Numbered from the stretch's first letter, positions 26,464-35,138 are shown. The stretch: 35,890 bases of DNA from Enterococcus lemanii (GCF_016909125.1 NZ_JAFBFD010000034.1:1-35890), one strand, 5' to 3'. Numbers and translations: made by a program. The notes: generated by a model from the sequence alone, not told the origin.

Positions 26464-28270
26464 GTTCGTCTTCTCCTTCTAAGGTTTGATAAGGCAAATG
26501 AATGCGAATCAACGTGCCTTCGTCGGGCTCACTATACACTTCTAAACCATAGTTTTTGCCATAAAACAATTTGATTCGTTCCTCGACATTTTTAAAACCG
26601 ATACCGGAACCTTTTTTCTTTTGTTTATTGGCGTTTCCTTGACGGAGTTGGTCAATTTGAGCAGGCGTCATGCCCGGTCCATTGTCTTCAACGTCGATAT
26701 AAATGTCTGCTTCATGACGATACGCTCGAATTTGAATCTCGCCTTCTTCATACATATAATCCATGCCATGATAAATCGCGTTTTCGACCAAAGGCTGAAT
26801 AATTAATTTAATACTGGCCGCCTCTTTAATTGACGGGTCAATTGAAATGACGTATTCAAATTTATTTTTATAACGAATTTTTTGAATCATTAAATAACTT
26901 TCCACGTGCTTTAACTCATCGGCTAAAGAGATAATGTTCTTGCCTTTACTCAAACTAATGCGAAAGAAACGCGCCAGTGACGTAATCATCGTAATGGCTC
27001 CTTCATATCGGCCACTTTCAATCATCCAAATCGTTGAGTCCAGCGTATTGTATAAAAAATGAGGATTGATTTGTTGTTGCAAAGCATTCATTTCTTTTTC
27101 ACGCATTTGTTCTTGTTGCTTCACAATGTCTTGCATCAAGCGTTGCATCGTTTGTGCCATGGTTGTCAGTGTTTTGGCTAAATGTTGAATTTCGTAAGTC
27201 CCTTCAATTGGAATGTCAATATCTGAAAGGTCTTGCTCCATCCGCCAAACAGCTTTTTCTAATTGGCGGAGTGGGTTTGTCACATAAGAGCTAATCAATA
27301 AGTTAATGCTTAATAAAAATAAACTCACTAAAACAGCAATACTCCAAATAAACAATTGGTTGTTTAACACACTGGATCGCATTTGCGCGACTGGGTTCAC
27401 CCCGACGATTTTCCACCCGGTATAGCCCATCGTCTTAACCGTGACAAAACGTTTTTCCCCTTGAAAAATCTCACGGTGGCTCCCTTGACCGTATTGGGAA
27501 GCTTCGTGCGTATTTTCTAGCATTAACCCACTATAAATTAATTGTTGCCGTGGATGATAAATTAACTGCCCGTCAGAAGTCATTAAATATAAATAACTCC
27601 CATTGCCTAAATTGGCATTGGTGCTAATTTTTTCAATACCTGAGAAGTTCATATTCACTAGGAGCACGCCACGTTCAATTTCCCCGTTGTTAATTAGTTC
27701 CACCGAGCGACTCAAGGAGACTACCCAGTGATACGTGTTATTGATCGGTAAAAATAGGTTATCAACATACGGCTTGGAAAAATGAACATTTTCAACTTTT
27801 TCATTGGCGCTTTGAAACCAAGGTTGTTTGGTTACTTCGACTGTTTCTTTCATTTGACTACTCGGTGAGCTATTCACTAACTCGCCTTCCTGATTAAAAA
27901 CGGCAATCGTGGCTAAGATGCTTTAATTGGCTGAAAATAACAAATTGAGTTCCCGACTAATCGTTGCTTGATCGAAACGAACGTCATTGTCTTTTAAAAT
28001 TTTATAGTAAGCGGTATTGGATACCCCCATTAAACGGTGAATATAATCGTCTAAATTAAAATTCACTTGATCCAGTAACTCCACACTGGCTGTTTTGGTC
28101 ATTTCTTCTGTTGTGGCGGTAAATTGGCGTAACGAGCCGATCGTTACTAGTAAAATGGCCGAAACCGATACGAGCGTAAACGTCGATAAAAGCGTAAACT
28201 GCAAGCCTTTTCGGTAAAAAAACTGCGTCAAGTGCGTCAATCCTGTTTTGATTTTTTTCAAGCCATTCAC
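26447..28270 (-). pseudogene. LytS/YesM-type sensor histidine kinase interrupted by in-frame TAA
   Basis: Read straight through, this is one 607-residue frame broken only by TAA at 27923-27925 (codon 116); no frameshift is needed. The first part has TM1 (about 25-45) and the start of an extracellular sensor domain. After the stop, the same frame continues SILATIAVFNQEG, the rest of a dCache-like domain, TM2 (about 305-327), a HAMP segment, the HPK7 phospho-acceptor box QINPHFLYNTLDS (His about 404) and an HATPase domain with QPLVENAIYHG and DNGPGM. A GTG at 27877 could restart translation, but the product would lack TM1 and half the sensor. Start GTG at 28270 directly follows the regulator's stop. 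A recent nonsense mutation or a sequencing error are both possible. Confidence 0.85.
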
Positions 28271-29890
28271 CTACACTTTAGCCATTTGATTGCGGTATTT
28301 TGATGGTGACAGACCAAATCGTTTTTTAAATACGTAGCTAAAATAATTCGGTTCGCTATAGCCCACTTTTTCAGCCACTACATAACTTTTATCGTTCGTT
28401 GTCTCCATTAACTGTCTGGCTTGTTGCAAACGTTCTTCGGTTAAAAACGAAATAAAGCTTTGTCCTGTTTCTTTTTTAAATAAAGAAGAAAAGTAGGCTG
28501 GGCTTAAAAATAGGGCCTGACTCATTTTTTCAATTGTTAATTCTGGATCGCTGTATTGTTCTTTGACGAGTAATTTCGCTTTTTGAATGACGGCTTTCCC
28601 TGAATCGGCTGTACTCCACTGAATTTTTTCGTTTAATTGCTGGCTCTTTGTCAAAAACCAATTCGTCATTTCTTCAAGGGAGACTTTTTGTAAATCTTCT
28701 ACCATCTTCAATAAATCTTCGCCAAAAACATCCATTGGCTCAAAACTATAACTGTGCGCAATTTTTAAAAGCAAGGTGACGTGTTCGAGTAAGTAAACTT
28801 GGTAATATTTTAACGGCACGTGTTGTTCTTTGATACGCTTGAAACTTTCATTGATTGCTTGGGTCAGTAGTTCTTTGTTGCCTAGTTTGATTAAATTGGT
28901 GAAGGTGCGCTCTTCATTTTCAGTGAGCAGTAAGGCGGTCACGGCTTGTTCTTTGGCAATGTCTTTTTGATAAGTCGCAAACCATTCTGAGCGGTCCAAA
29001 CGGTAACTATACGTCAGGGCATCTTGTGCTTCACGAAAAGCTTGCGGTAAAAAGGTTAATTCTTTAATTTTTTGACTTAACCCGGCTAAAACGATTTGCG
29101 TACTAATTTGGCTGGCTTCTCGGCAAATATCATTGACTTGCTTGACTAAATTTCCGACTTCAAAATTAGGCGGAAAGGCTAAAATCGCAACGACGTATTC
29201 ACCAAAAATAAACGTATGATTGACTATTTCTAGTGGTAATTTTTGACTAACAAATTCTTTAATCGACATTAAATAAAGTTCTTCTCGACCAATAAAATAG
29301 TTGTTTTCTTTCCCCGTACCCACTTCAAATAAAATGACACTATACGCTTCATGATTTGAAAATGAGAAACTTGGCTTTTGTTGTAAGATTCTTTCTGGCG
29401 GTAAAAAACCACTCAAACAACCTAAGAGAAAACTTTGTTGCAACAACGGCAACGATTCATCAAAGCGTGCTTGTAGGCTAGCTAAGTCGCGGCGTTCTTG
29501 CTTTTCTTGGTCCATTTGTTGTTTGATTTTAAGCAGTACGTCACTTAAATCTTGGGCTGAAAAGGGCTTTAGTAAGTATTCGGTTACGTGCAACGAAACC
29601 GATTTTTGGGCGTATTCAAATACATCGTACCCTGAAAAAACAATAAATTTTGATAACGGCAAACGTTTACGGGCTTGCTCAATAAATTCTAAACCATCCA
29701 TAAAAGGCATTTGGATATCGGTAATAATAATATCGGGGTTTTCTTTTTCGACTAGGTCAAGTGCTTCGATGCCATTTTCGGCGGTTCCACAAATAACGAG
29801 GCCAAGGTCTGCCCAAGGAACGCGGCGGGCCATCCCTTCTCGAATTTCTTCCTCGTCATCGACTAGTAAAACTTTATAATAGTTCGCCAC
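28271..29890 (-). CDS. YesN-type response regulator, AraC-family output
   Basis: First gene of the sensing operon (539 aa). The N-terminal receiver has D11/D12, phospho-acceptor D58 in IIITDIQMP and K108 in LLKPF. A long middle linker domain (about 130-430) follows. The C-terminal pair of AraC helix-turn-helices is at about 440-535, with AYFSSLFKKETGQSF and PNYFSYVFKKRFGLSPSKYR. The start is GTG at 29890 with a strong AAGGAGG box. It should be phosphorylated by the downstream kinase and activate sugar genes. The closest target by position is mglBAC, whose promoter has a poor -35. Intact, unlike its partner kinase. Confidence 0.93.
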   Translation of the reverse strand: MANYYKVLLVDDEEEIREGMARRVPWADLGLVICGTAENGIEALDLVEKENPDIIITDIQMPFMDGLEFIEQARKRLPLSKFIVFSGYDVFEYAQKSVSLHVTEYLLKPFSAQDLSDVLLKIKQQMDQEKQERRDLASLQARFDESLPLLQQSFLLGCLSGFLPPERILQQKPSFSFSNHEAYSVILFEVGTGKENNYFIGREELYLMSIKEFVSQKLPLEIVNHTFIFGEYVVAILAFPPNFEVGNLVKQVNDICREASQISTQIVLAGLSQKIKELTFLPQAFREAQDALTYSYRLDRSEWFATYQKDIAKEQAVTALLLTENEERTFTNLIKLGNKELLTQAINESFKRIKEQHVPLKYYQVYLLEHVTLLLKIAHSYSFEPMDVFGEDLLKMVEDLQKVSLEEMTNWFLTKSQQLNEKIQWSTADSGKAVIQKAKLLVKEQYSDPELTIEKMSQALFLSPAYFSSLFKKETGQSFISFLTEERLQQARQLMETTNDKSYVVAEKVGYSEPNYFSYVFKKRFGLSPSKYRNQMAKV

Positions 29891-29922
29891 AGGTTTCCTC
29901 CTTGTAAAACGATTTCATTTTG

Positions 29923-29951
29923 ATTTTATGCTAAATTCATTTTTAAAACAA
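29923..29951 (-). promoter_or_regulatory. Promoter of the sensor operon
   Basis: Minus-strand -35 TTGTTT (29946-29951), a 17-base spacer and -10 TAAAAT (29923-29928), about 33 bases before the GTG start. A cre-like TGAAATCG half-site (about 29910-29917) lies between -10 and start, but its second half is misspaced. Confidence 0.6.
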
Positions 29952-29969
29952 GCGTGATTTTAGTTACTA

Positions 29970-30004
29970 AAAAAAACAAGCGCCTCATCAGACCCTTGCT
30001 TTCT
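29970..30004 (-). terminator. Terminator of the XRE/ABC operon
   Basis: On the minus strand AAGCAAGGGTCT pairs with AGGCGCTTGTTT (one mismatch and G-U pairs) around GATG, followed by further T residues, just after the permease stop. Confidence 0.7.
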
Positions 30005-30007
30005 TTT

Positions 30008-30766
30008 TTAGATTTTTTTGTTTTTAAAAATTAAAATAGCGCCAAATAAAAGAATAACGGCTAAGATACTCGTTAGCACAAGGCTTGGCCGTAAATCAGA
30101 CCAGATACTTTTATCTTGTAAAATAGCTAAATTTTGACCAATTAATGAAATGGGATTCCAGTTTTTAACGACTTCAAAAAGATTCGCTAAATAACCGACA
30201 ACCATCACCAAAACCGTTAAAATCAAGCCTTCGAATTGGTTATTAGCAAGAACAGAAGTGAAAACAATAACACTACTAAAAAAAATACCAAAGATAACGA
30301 GTGGCGCGACTGCTAACCAAGGATGCGGACTGTTTTGGTCAGGAAAATAGTAAAGCGTATAGCCATATGTGATGCCAAAACAGACAAAAATACTGAGTAA
30401 CCACTGTCCGTATAAAACAACCCACTTACTCAAGATAACCGTTCCGCGTTTTAAGCCTTTGGTCGTTAGCGGAATTAAAGTGCCTTTCGCGATTTCTTGG
30501 CTCACGATGCCACTAAAAATAATCGCAAATAAATAGATCCCTATTTGACTAATATTTTTATAAAACTGCGTCCAAGAATCAAGTGACGTTGGTGTCGGGA
30601 TTGGCACATTTTCACCGAAACTCATTTTTAAAATTTCAGGCGTTAACTTGGCGACCAGAGGATTCATTAATCCAAAAAGACTAAAAATAACGAGTAACAG
30701 CCAGATTTTTTTCGTACGGCGGGTTTCTAATTGTTCTTTTTGACAAAAAGCGTAAAAACCTTTCAT
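30008..30766 (-). CDS. ABC-2 type transporter permease
   Basis: Membrane subunit of an ABC exporter (252 aa) with about six hydrophobic segments (near 22-42, 75-95, 115-135, 150-172, 178-198 and 225-247). The N-terminal FCQKEQLETRRTKKIW and the GTLIPLTTKGLKR loop are typical of ABC-2/NatB-like permeases that work in self-regulated small-peptide or drug export systems. The start overlaps the ATPase stop in ATGA fashion. Last gene of a four-gene operon with an XRE regulator at its head. Substrate unknown; bacteriocin-like peptides or cell-envelope antibiotics are common for this layout. Confidence 0.88.
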   Translation of the reverse strand: MKGFYAFCQKEQLETRRTKKIWLLLVIFSLFGLMNPLVAKLTPEILKMSFGENVPIPTPTSLDSWTQFYKNISQIGIYLFAIIFSGIVSQEIAKGTLIPLTTKGLKRGTVILSKWVVLYGQWLLSIFVCFGITYGYTLYYFPDQNSPHPWLAVAPLVIFGIFFSSVIVFTSVLANNQFEGLILTVLVMVVGYLANLFEVVKNWNPISLIGQNLAILQDKSIWSDLRPSLVLTSILAVILLFGAILIFKNKKI

Positions 30767-31671
30767 TTGGTCACCTCCAAATAGATTTGCTCTAAAGAAG
30801 GAGCTAAGTGATTGATTGCTACCGGGTTCAATTTTTGTTGTTGTAAAAAAGTCAGGACAGCTTGAAACGCTTGATCATACGACGTGTGGTAACTAACCGC
30901 GACTTGCTCACGTGTCTGGGTAACCTCACTTAGCGTCCACCCTTCGCTAAATTGCGTGGCTTGGACTTGATTTGTAAAGGTTAATGCAATCTTTGCTTGG
31001 GCATATTGTTCTTTTAAAGCATTTAACTGACCGCAAACTTGTAAGCGTCCCTTATGTAAAATCCCGACTTCATCGGCAATTCGCTCGACATCACTTAAGA
31101 TATGCGTTGAAAATAAAATCGTCACTTGGCCTTTTAAAGACGCTAGTAAATCAAGAAATTCCGTCCGGCCACTTGGATCTAAAGCAGATGTTGGTTCATC
31201 ACAAATTAAAAATTGCGGCTTGTTTAGTAAAGCTTGCGCAATACCTAGACGTTGTTTCATCCCACGTGAGAAGCCTTTTATTTTCTTTTTTTCTTGGCTC
31301 AAACCGACCAATTCCAACATTTCTTCTATTTGTTGGTCTTGTTTTTCTTTAGGGATTTTCGTAATTTGTGCACACAATTTTAAATATTCGCGCACGGTCA
31401 TATAGTCGTAAAATGCTGGGACGTCTGGCAAATACCCGACCATTTGATTCGTAGCCGTATCGCCATAGCTCACTTTTTGACCGTTTAAATAAATCGCGCC
31501 GGTGTCTAGTTTCTCAAGCCCTAAAATCATCTTCATCGTCGTTGTCTTACCGGCCCCATTTGCCCCTACAAAACCAAAAATGGTACCTGGTGCAATCGAA
31601 AAAGTTAATTGGTCAAGCACTTGTTTTGCACCAAATTTTTTTGAAATGGCTTGAACTTCTAAGACTTTCAT
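30763..31671 (-). CDS. ABC transporter ATP-binding protein
   Basis: Cytoplasmic ATPase of the exporter (302 aa). Walker A GANGAGKT (36-43), signature FSRGMKQ (134-140, the relaxed form usual in ABC-2/CcmA-type ATPases), Walker B FLICDEPTSALDPSG (154-168) and the switch His in FSTHILSDVERIAD are all present. About 80 C-terminal residues follow the core, as in drug and bacitracin exporters. ATGA overlaps with both neighbours show tight coupling. It pairs with the ABC-2 permease downstream. Confidence 0.94.
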   Translation of the reverse strand: MKVLEVQAISKKFGAKQVLDQLTFSIAPGTIFGFVGANGAGKTTTMKMILGLEKLDTGAIYLNGQKVSYGDTATNQMVGYLPDVPAFYDYMTVREYLKLCAQITKIPKEKQDQQIEEMLELVGLSQEKKKIKGFSRGMKQRLGIAQALLNKPQFLICDEPTSALDPSGRTEFLDLLASLKGQVTILFSTHILSDVERIADEVGILHKGRLQVCGQLNALKEQYAQAKIALTFTNQVQATQFSEGWTLSEVTQTREQVAVSYHTSYDQAFQAVLTFLQQQKLNPVAINHLAPSLEQIYLEVTK

Positions 31672-31880
31672 TCTTCATCGCCTCGACCAAAGACAAAATA
31701 AATAACTGGGCCAACGATTTGAAATAAAACGACAACCACTACCCACAGCGCTTTGTTGCCAAAACGATAATTGGGGTGTTTTAAAACGTGAATGAGTGCC
31801 GTCACCATTAAGCCAAATTGCAAAACAATTAATGGAAGAAAGAGAGGTAAGTTATTTAAAAAGAATTCGGTATTATTCAT
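31668..31880 (-). CDS. PLDc_N-domain small membrane protein
   Basis: A 70-residue protein with two membrane segments (about 12-33 and 42-64) and the PLDc_N signature NKALWVVVVVLFQIVGPVIY...FGRG. The family is named after the N-terminus of cardiolipin synthases; stand-alone copies have no catalytic HKD motif. In many Firmicutes such a protein lies beside XRE-regulated ABC-2 exporters, presumably as an accessory or sensing subunit. It overlaps the regulator by eight bases and the ATPase by four. Confidence 0.88.
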   Translation of the reverse strand: MNNTEFFLNNLPLFLPLIVLQFGLMVTALIHVLKHPNYRFGNKALWVVVVVLFQIVGPVIYFVFGRGDEE

Positions 31881-32982
31881 GTTGTTGCTCCTTTATTTGT
31901 TGGATTTTTTGATAGGGGATGCTTGTTTGATAAGGCGCTAATAACGGGTGGGTCAAAACAAGCTCGAGTAATTCTTTTTGTAAATTTTGCGTATTTCTTG
32001 GCATTAACGTTCCTAAATCAAGTTGCTCTAGCCACGGTTGGATTTGATCAAAATAGGCATCCCCATGTAACTGAACAGGGAATTGCGTTTGTGCCATGAC
32101 ATTGCCAAAATCCGTTAAGATTTCAAGAACGACCGCTTCTTTTTGAATTTGTGCAAAACCAAATAAAGCAGATAACTGAAAATTCATTAAATTGACTGGA
32201 TTAAGTTGAGCCAACTGAAAAATATGTGCCAATTGTCGACCTCTTTGATACGTTTCGGTTAATTTTTCTTCATCGTTTGTTAACAACTGTAAATAATTCG
32301 TCAAACCACTCATCATCACAAAGACGTATTGAGCAAGGGCACTTTGTAAAGTGACAATGCCGCGTTTTTCTTCTTTTTTCATTTGAAAAGCTGCTGCAAT
32401 TAAACTTTCAGTTGGAAAATAAGCCGGTGCGTACTCCCCAAGTAACGTTAGAACGTAATCAGGTTTTTCTAAAAGAAGTGCTGTGTAAGCCTCGTAGTCT
32501 CGCGCTTTTTGAATGAGTTCCACCGTCGTCGCCGATTCTTTGACATGCCTAAAGAGACCTTGTGCTTCTTTTAAATAAGATTGTTGCTTTTCTTTCAACG
32601 ATTCTCCAGGAAAATAATCGTAATGATTAATCATAAAAAGGCCCATCTGGAGAATAAAAGGCGGACAAGCATAATATCGACGAACAAAACGCCTTAAAGA
32701 AGATAACACTTCTGAGCCTGACTCCGTGTTTAAAGTATTTTGTAACATTTGATAAATGCGTTGAATTTCTTTGTTGGAAAGGTGAGCTTCATAAGCAAAA
32801 AGTTGATCCATGCTCAAATCAAAATAAGCGGCAATTAAAGGAAGCAACGTAATATCGGGATAAGTCGTCCCAGTTTCCCATTTTGAAACCGATGCTTTTG
32901 AGACTCCTAAAAAGTCAGCTAATGTTTGTTGCGTTACCTTTTTTTCTTTTCTTTTTTCTAAAATAATTTGCCCAATTTGCAT
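31873..32982 (-). CDS. XRE-family helix-turn-helix regulator
   Basis: Transcription factor (369 aa). Residues 1-70 form an XRE/Cro HTH (QIILEKRKEKKVTQQTLADF, then SKASVSKWETGTTYPD). The remaining 300 residues are helical, TPR-like in appearance, and probably bind a ligand or peptide. The ATG at 32982 is used: GAGGTG lies nine bases upstream and the -10 lies only 21 bases upstream; a frame back to 33021 would run through the promoter. Head of the operon with PLDc_N, ABC ATPase and ABC permease, so likely autoregulatory. Resemblance to Rgg-type regulators is in layout only. Confidence 0.88.
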   Translation of the reverse strand: MQIGQIILEKRKEKKVTQQTLADFLGVSKASVSKWETGTTYPDITLLPLIAAYFDLSMDQLFAYEAHLSNKEIQRIYQMLQNTLNTESGSEVLSSLRRFVRRYYACPPFILQMGLFMINHYDYFPGESLKEKQQSYLKEAQGLFRHVKESATTVELIQKARDYEAYTALLLEKPDYVLTLLGEYAPAYFPTESLIAAAFQMKKEEKRGIVTLQSALAQYVFVMMSGLTNYLQLLTNDEEKLTETYQRGRQLAHIFQLAQLNPVNLMNFQLSALFGFAQIQKEAVVLEILTDFGNVMAQTQFPVQLHGDAYFDQIQPWLEQLDLGTLMPRNTQNLQKELLELVLTHPLLAPYQTSIPYQKIQQIKEQQHE

Positions 32983-33003
32983 TTTGTTCACCTCTTGACC
33001 TTC

Positions 33004-33032
33004 AGTATACTGTTGTCTCAACCAAAGTTCAA
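33004..33032 (-). promoter_or_regulatory. Promoter of the XRE/ABC operon
   Basis: Minus-strand -35 TTGAAC (33027-33032), an exact 17-base spacer and -10 TATACT (33004-33009). The 5' leader is very short (about 14 bases), consistent with the chosen ATG. Confidence 0.8.
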
Positions 33033-33114
33033 AGGATTGTTTGTTAACTATTGCAAGAAAAAGTTGCTTTTTGCGTTACTTTTTTCAAACTGTCCCTATC
33101 GATGGGGCCATTTT

Positions 33115-33155
33115 AAACACCCTGTTTCAATGTTTATTATTGAATCGGTAGACAC
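33115..33155 (-). repeat. Solo IS left-end relic
   Basis: The minus-strand sequence starting TGTCTACCGATTCAATAA matches 3710-3750 over about 40 bases with a few changes. No transposase sequence remains beside it. It sits between the XRE promoter and the nhaC terminator. The rest of the 33033-33347 gap shows only the terminator and the duplicated nhaC end. Confidence 0.6.
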
Positions 33156-33189
33156 TAATTAACAAGGGAAACAGTGGAATTTTTGCGTA

Positions 33190-33224
33190 TAAAAAAAGCC
33201 ACAGATTTTCTTCTGTGACTTTTC
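33190..33224 (-). terminator. Terminator of the nhaC transcript
   Basis: Minus-strand stem AAGTCACAGA with TCTGTGGCTT (one G-U) and a six-base loop, then seven T residues. It follows a duplicated copy of the nhaC 3' end, about 125 bases after the real stop codon. Confidence 0.85.
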
Positions 33225-33230
33225 AGTGAT

Positions 33231-33379
33231 TTAGAGCATAGCGCCTTTTTTATCACCTTGGTCTCGGGGTATAAAAGGCTGCTCTTGCGGCAATTTCAGT
33301 AAATTCTCGCAAGCAAAGTGCGCTTGAGTGAATTTCCTTCCAATTGCTTAGAGCATAGCGCCTTTTTTATCACCTTGGT
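33231..33379 (-). repeat. 32-bp direct repeat duplicating the nhaC 3' end
   Basis: 33231-33262 and 33348-33379 are identical. Both encode the peptide QGDKKGAML followed by the stop codon on the minus strand. The 85 bases between them contain an imperfect inverted repeat (AAATTCACTCAAGCGCA against TGCTTGCGAGAATTT). The layout looks like a small insertion that duplicated the end of the gene and left nhaC itself intact. Confidence 0.85.
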
Positions 33380-34742
33380 TTTTACCGATTCCAATTCCGG
33401 TTAGGGCGCTGATTGCTGAAAAGACGGGTGAAAGTAGACTAAAGAAGACAAAGGGTAAAAAGGTCAACGTTGGGATGCCAAATGTGCCGGCAACAAAACT
33501 ACCAGCGATGCCCCACGGAATGAGGTAATTAATGACCGTTCCGCCATCTTCGAGTGAACGACTTAAGACAAGGCGATTAATATTATTTTTTTTGTAGACG
33601 TCTTTAAAGGCATTGCCTGGTAAAATAACCGATAAAAATTGTTCACCAATGAAAAAATTGACTCCGATAGCGGTCATTAATGAAGCGATAACGATGCCGG
33701 CTGTTGATTTTAATTTTGTGGCAACGGCATTCATAACGGTTTCGATTAATTGCGTCTCCATTAATAACCCCCCTAAAGAAAGAGTTAAGATAATTAGAGC
33801 CACAGTCGGCATCATACTCATAATCCCACCACGTGAAAGTAACAAATCAATTTGTTCGTTACCTGTATGGGAGATAAAACCTGATTCAATATGGTTGGCA
33901 ATTTCTAAAAGTGAGGTATCTGGTGTTTGGACAAGTATAAACAAAATGCCAATGCCAACGTTAATAATGATTGTTAAAATGGCAGGTATTTTTTTCCAGG
34001 CACATAAAAACATCACCAAAATTGGTAAGAGTGCCCAAAGTGAAATTTCAAAATTCGCTTCTAAAACTTCCGTCACTTTAGCAATTTCAACTAGCTCTAT
34101 TTTTTGATTTTGCACGCCTAAAACAGCAAACAAAACAAGCGAAACAAAGAAAGCTGGAATCGTTGACCACATCATGTGTTGAATATGCTTAAATAAATCA
34201 ACTTCTGCAATCGCCGCAGCTAGGTTCGTTGATTCTGACAACGGAGACATTTTATCGCCAAAAATTGAACCTGACGCTATTGCACCAACAATTAAAGGTG
34301 GGTGAATCCCTAATGTCATTCCGATACCAAAAAAAGCAATCCCGATGGTCGACATCACAGTAAAGGCACTGCCAACAGCACTTCCAACAATTGCACAGAC
34401 AATAAAAATTGATGGGATAAACCATTTAACACTAATTAACTTAAAGCCATAAACCATTAAAGTCGGAATAATGCCTGCTTGAATCCAAACGGCTATTAAA
34501 GCACCTACTAAAAGAAAAATAAAAATTGGAATAATACCTGGTTTGACCCCATTTACAAATCCTTCATTCATGCGTTCAAAAGGAATTTTTTTCACTAAGG
34601 CGTAAATCATTGTCACAGCAATGGCAAATAAAATGGCGATGCTCGGTGTAACTTTTAATACAATTACGCTAATTGAAATGCTGGCGATAATAAAGCTTAA
34701 AACAAGACTTGCTTCAATCATACTTGGTTGATTTTTTTTCAT
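33348..34742 (-). CDS. nhaC: NhaC-family Na+/H+ antiporter (possible tyrosine-linked carrier)
   Basis: Integral membrane carrier of the NhaC family (464 aa, 11-12 hydrophobic segments). Family motifs include GSAFTVMSTIGIAFFGIG, ASGSIFGDKMSPLSESTNLA and the C-terminal FIGEQFLSVILPGNAF. NhaC proteins exchange Na+ for H+; some relatives exchange malate/lactate or are predicted amino-acid carriers. Here a T-box leader with a UAC specifier lies upstream, so expression should rise when charged tRNA-Tyr falls. That points to tyrosine uptake or tyrosine-linked exchange rather than plain sodium homeostasis. An nhaC also occurs in enterococcal tyramine clusters, but no tyrosine decarboxylase is seen here. 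Start ATG at 34742 with AGGAG-like GGAGAG upstream. Confidence 0.85.
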   Translation of the reverse strand: MKKNQPSMIEASLVLSFIIASISISVIVLKVTPSIAILFAIAVTMIYALVKKIPFERMNEGFVNGVKPGIIPIFIFLLVGALIAVWIQAGIIPTLMVYGFKLISVKWFIPSIFIVCAIVGSAVGSAFTVMSTIGIAFFGIGMTLGIHPPLIVGAIASGSIFGDKMSPLSESTNLAAAIAEVDLFKHIQHMMWSTIPAFFVSLVLFAVLGVQNQKIELVEIAKVTEVLEANFEISLWALLPILVMFLCAWKKIPAILTIIINVGIGILFILVQTPDTSLLEIANHIESGFISHTGNEQIDLLLSRGGIMSMMPTVALIILTLSLGGLLMETQLIETVMNAVATKLKSTAGIVIASLMTAIGVNFFIGEQFLSVILPGNAFKDVYKKNNINRLVLSRSLEDGGTVINYLIPWGIAGSFVAGTFGIPTLTFLPFVFFSLLSPVFSAISALTGIGIGKNQGDKKGAML

Positions 34743-34851
34743 TTTTGTTCTCTCCTATTTTCTATTCGATTTTATCTTAACAATTAGAAAAAAGACGATA
34801 ACGGTTCACGCGACTACTATTCACCAAACTTCACCTCCTAAAAATAACATA

Positions 34852-35085
34852 AAAAAAGCCCCTAGCTAATTTCTAGCTAAGGACGAAATGACTTCGTGGT
34901 ACCACCTTAATTTAAGAACAGTCATGCCTGTTCTCCTCAATCGATTCATTCACTTGTTATACGATACCGTGTAATTCAGTCAAGTTATTATTATCGATTC
35001 ACAGCAACCATCGACTTTCTGAATAGGGAATAACTGACCTACTAAAGTAAAGACCTAAAAATAAGTTTTAGGTAAAAAAAACATT
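34852..35085 (-). ncRNA. T-box leader, UAC (tyrosine) specifier
   Basis: The minus strand carries the T-box sequence AAGGTGGTACCACG (34895-34908) followed by a terminator hairpin (34852-34885; CCTTAGCTA stem, GGGGC then seven T). Stem I is recognisable from its distal part AGAAAGTCGATGGTTGCTGTG (given as a landmark), close to the canonical AGAGAG..GATGGTTGGTG. The specifier loop reads TGAAT-TAC-ACGG, with UAC at 34971-34973; reading one base earlier would give UUA (Leu), less consistent with the GAA-N-codon-A pattern. A short hairpin (ACCTAAAA/TTTTAGGT, 35053-35073) precedes Stem I. Uncharged tRNA-Tyr should stabilise the antiterminator and allow nhaC transcription. Confidence 0.85.
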
Positions 35086-35138
35086 GCAGTTACTATATCA
35101 AGTTTTTTAACAAAAAGCTAGCTCTTTCTTTTATTTAT

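Noticed and set aside
29904-29917. cre site in the leader of the YesN-type regulator
   Set aside because: The first half TGAAATCG fits, but the second half is shifted by one base, so it is kept only as a weak half-site.
33613-34107. 164-codon plus-strand frame opposite nhaC
   Set aside because: It is a mirror frame of a membrane protein gene with no start signal, and the minus-strand frame has clear NhaC motifs.
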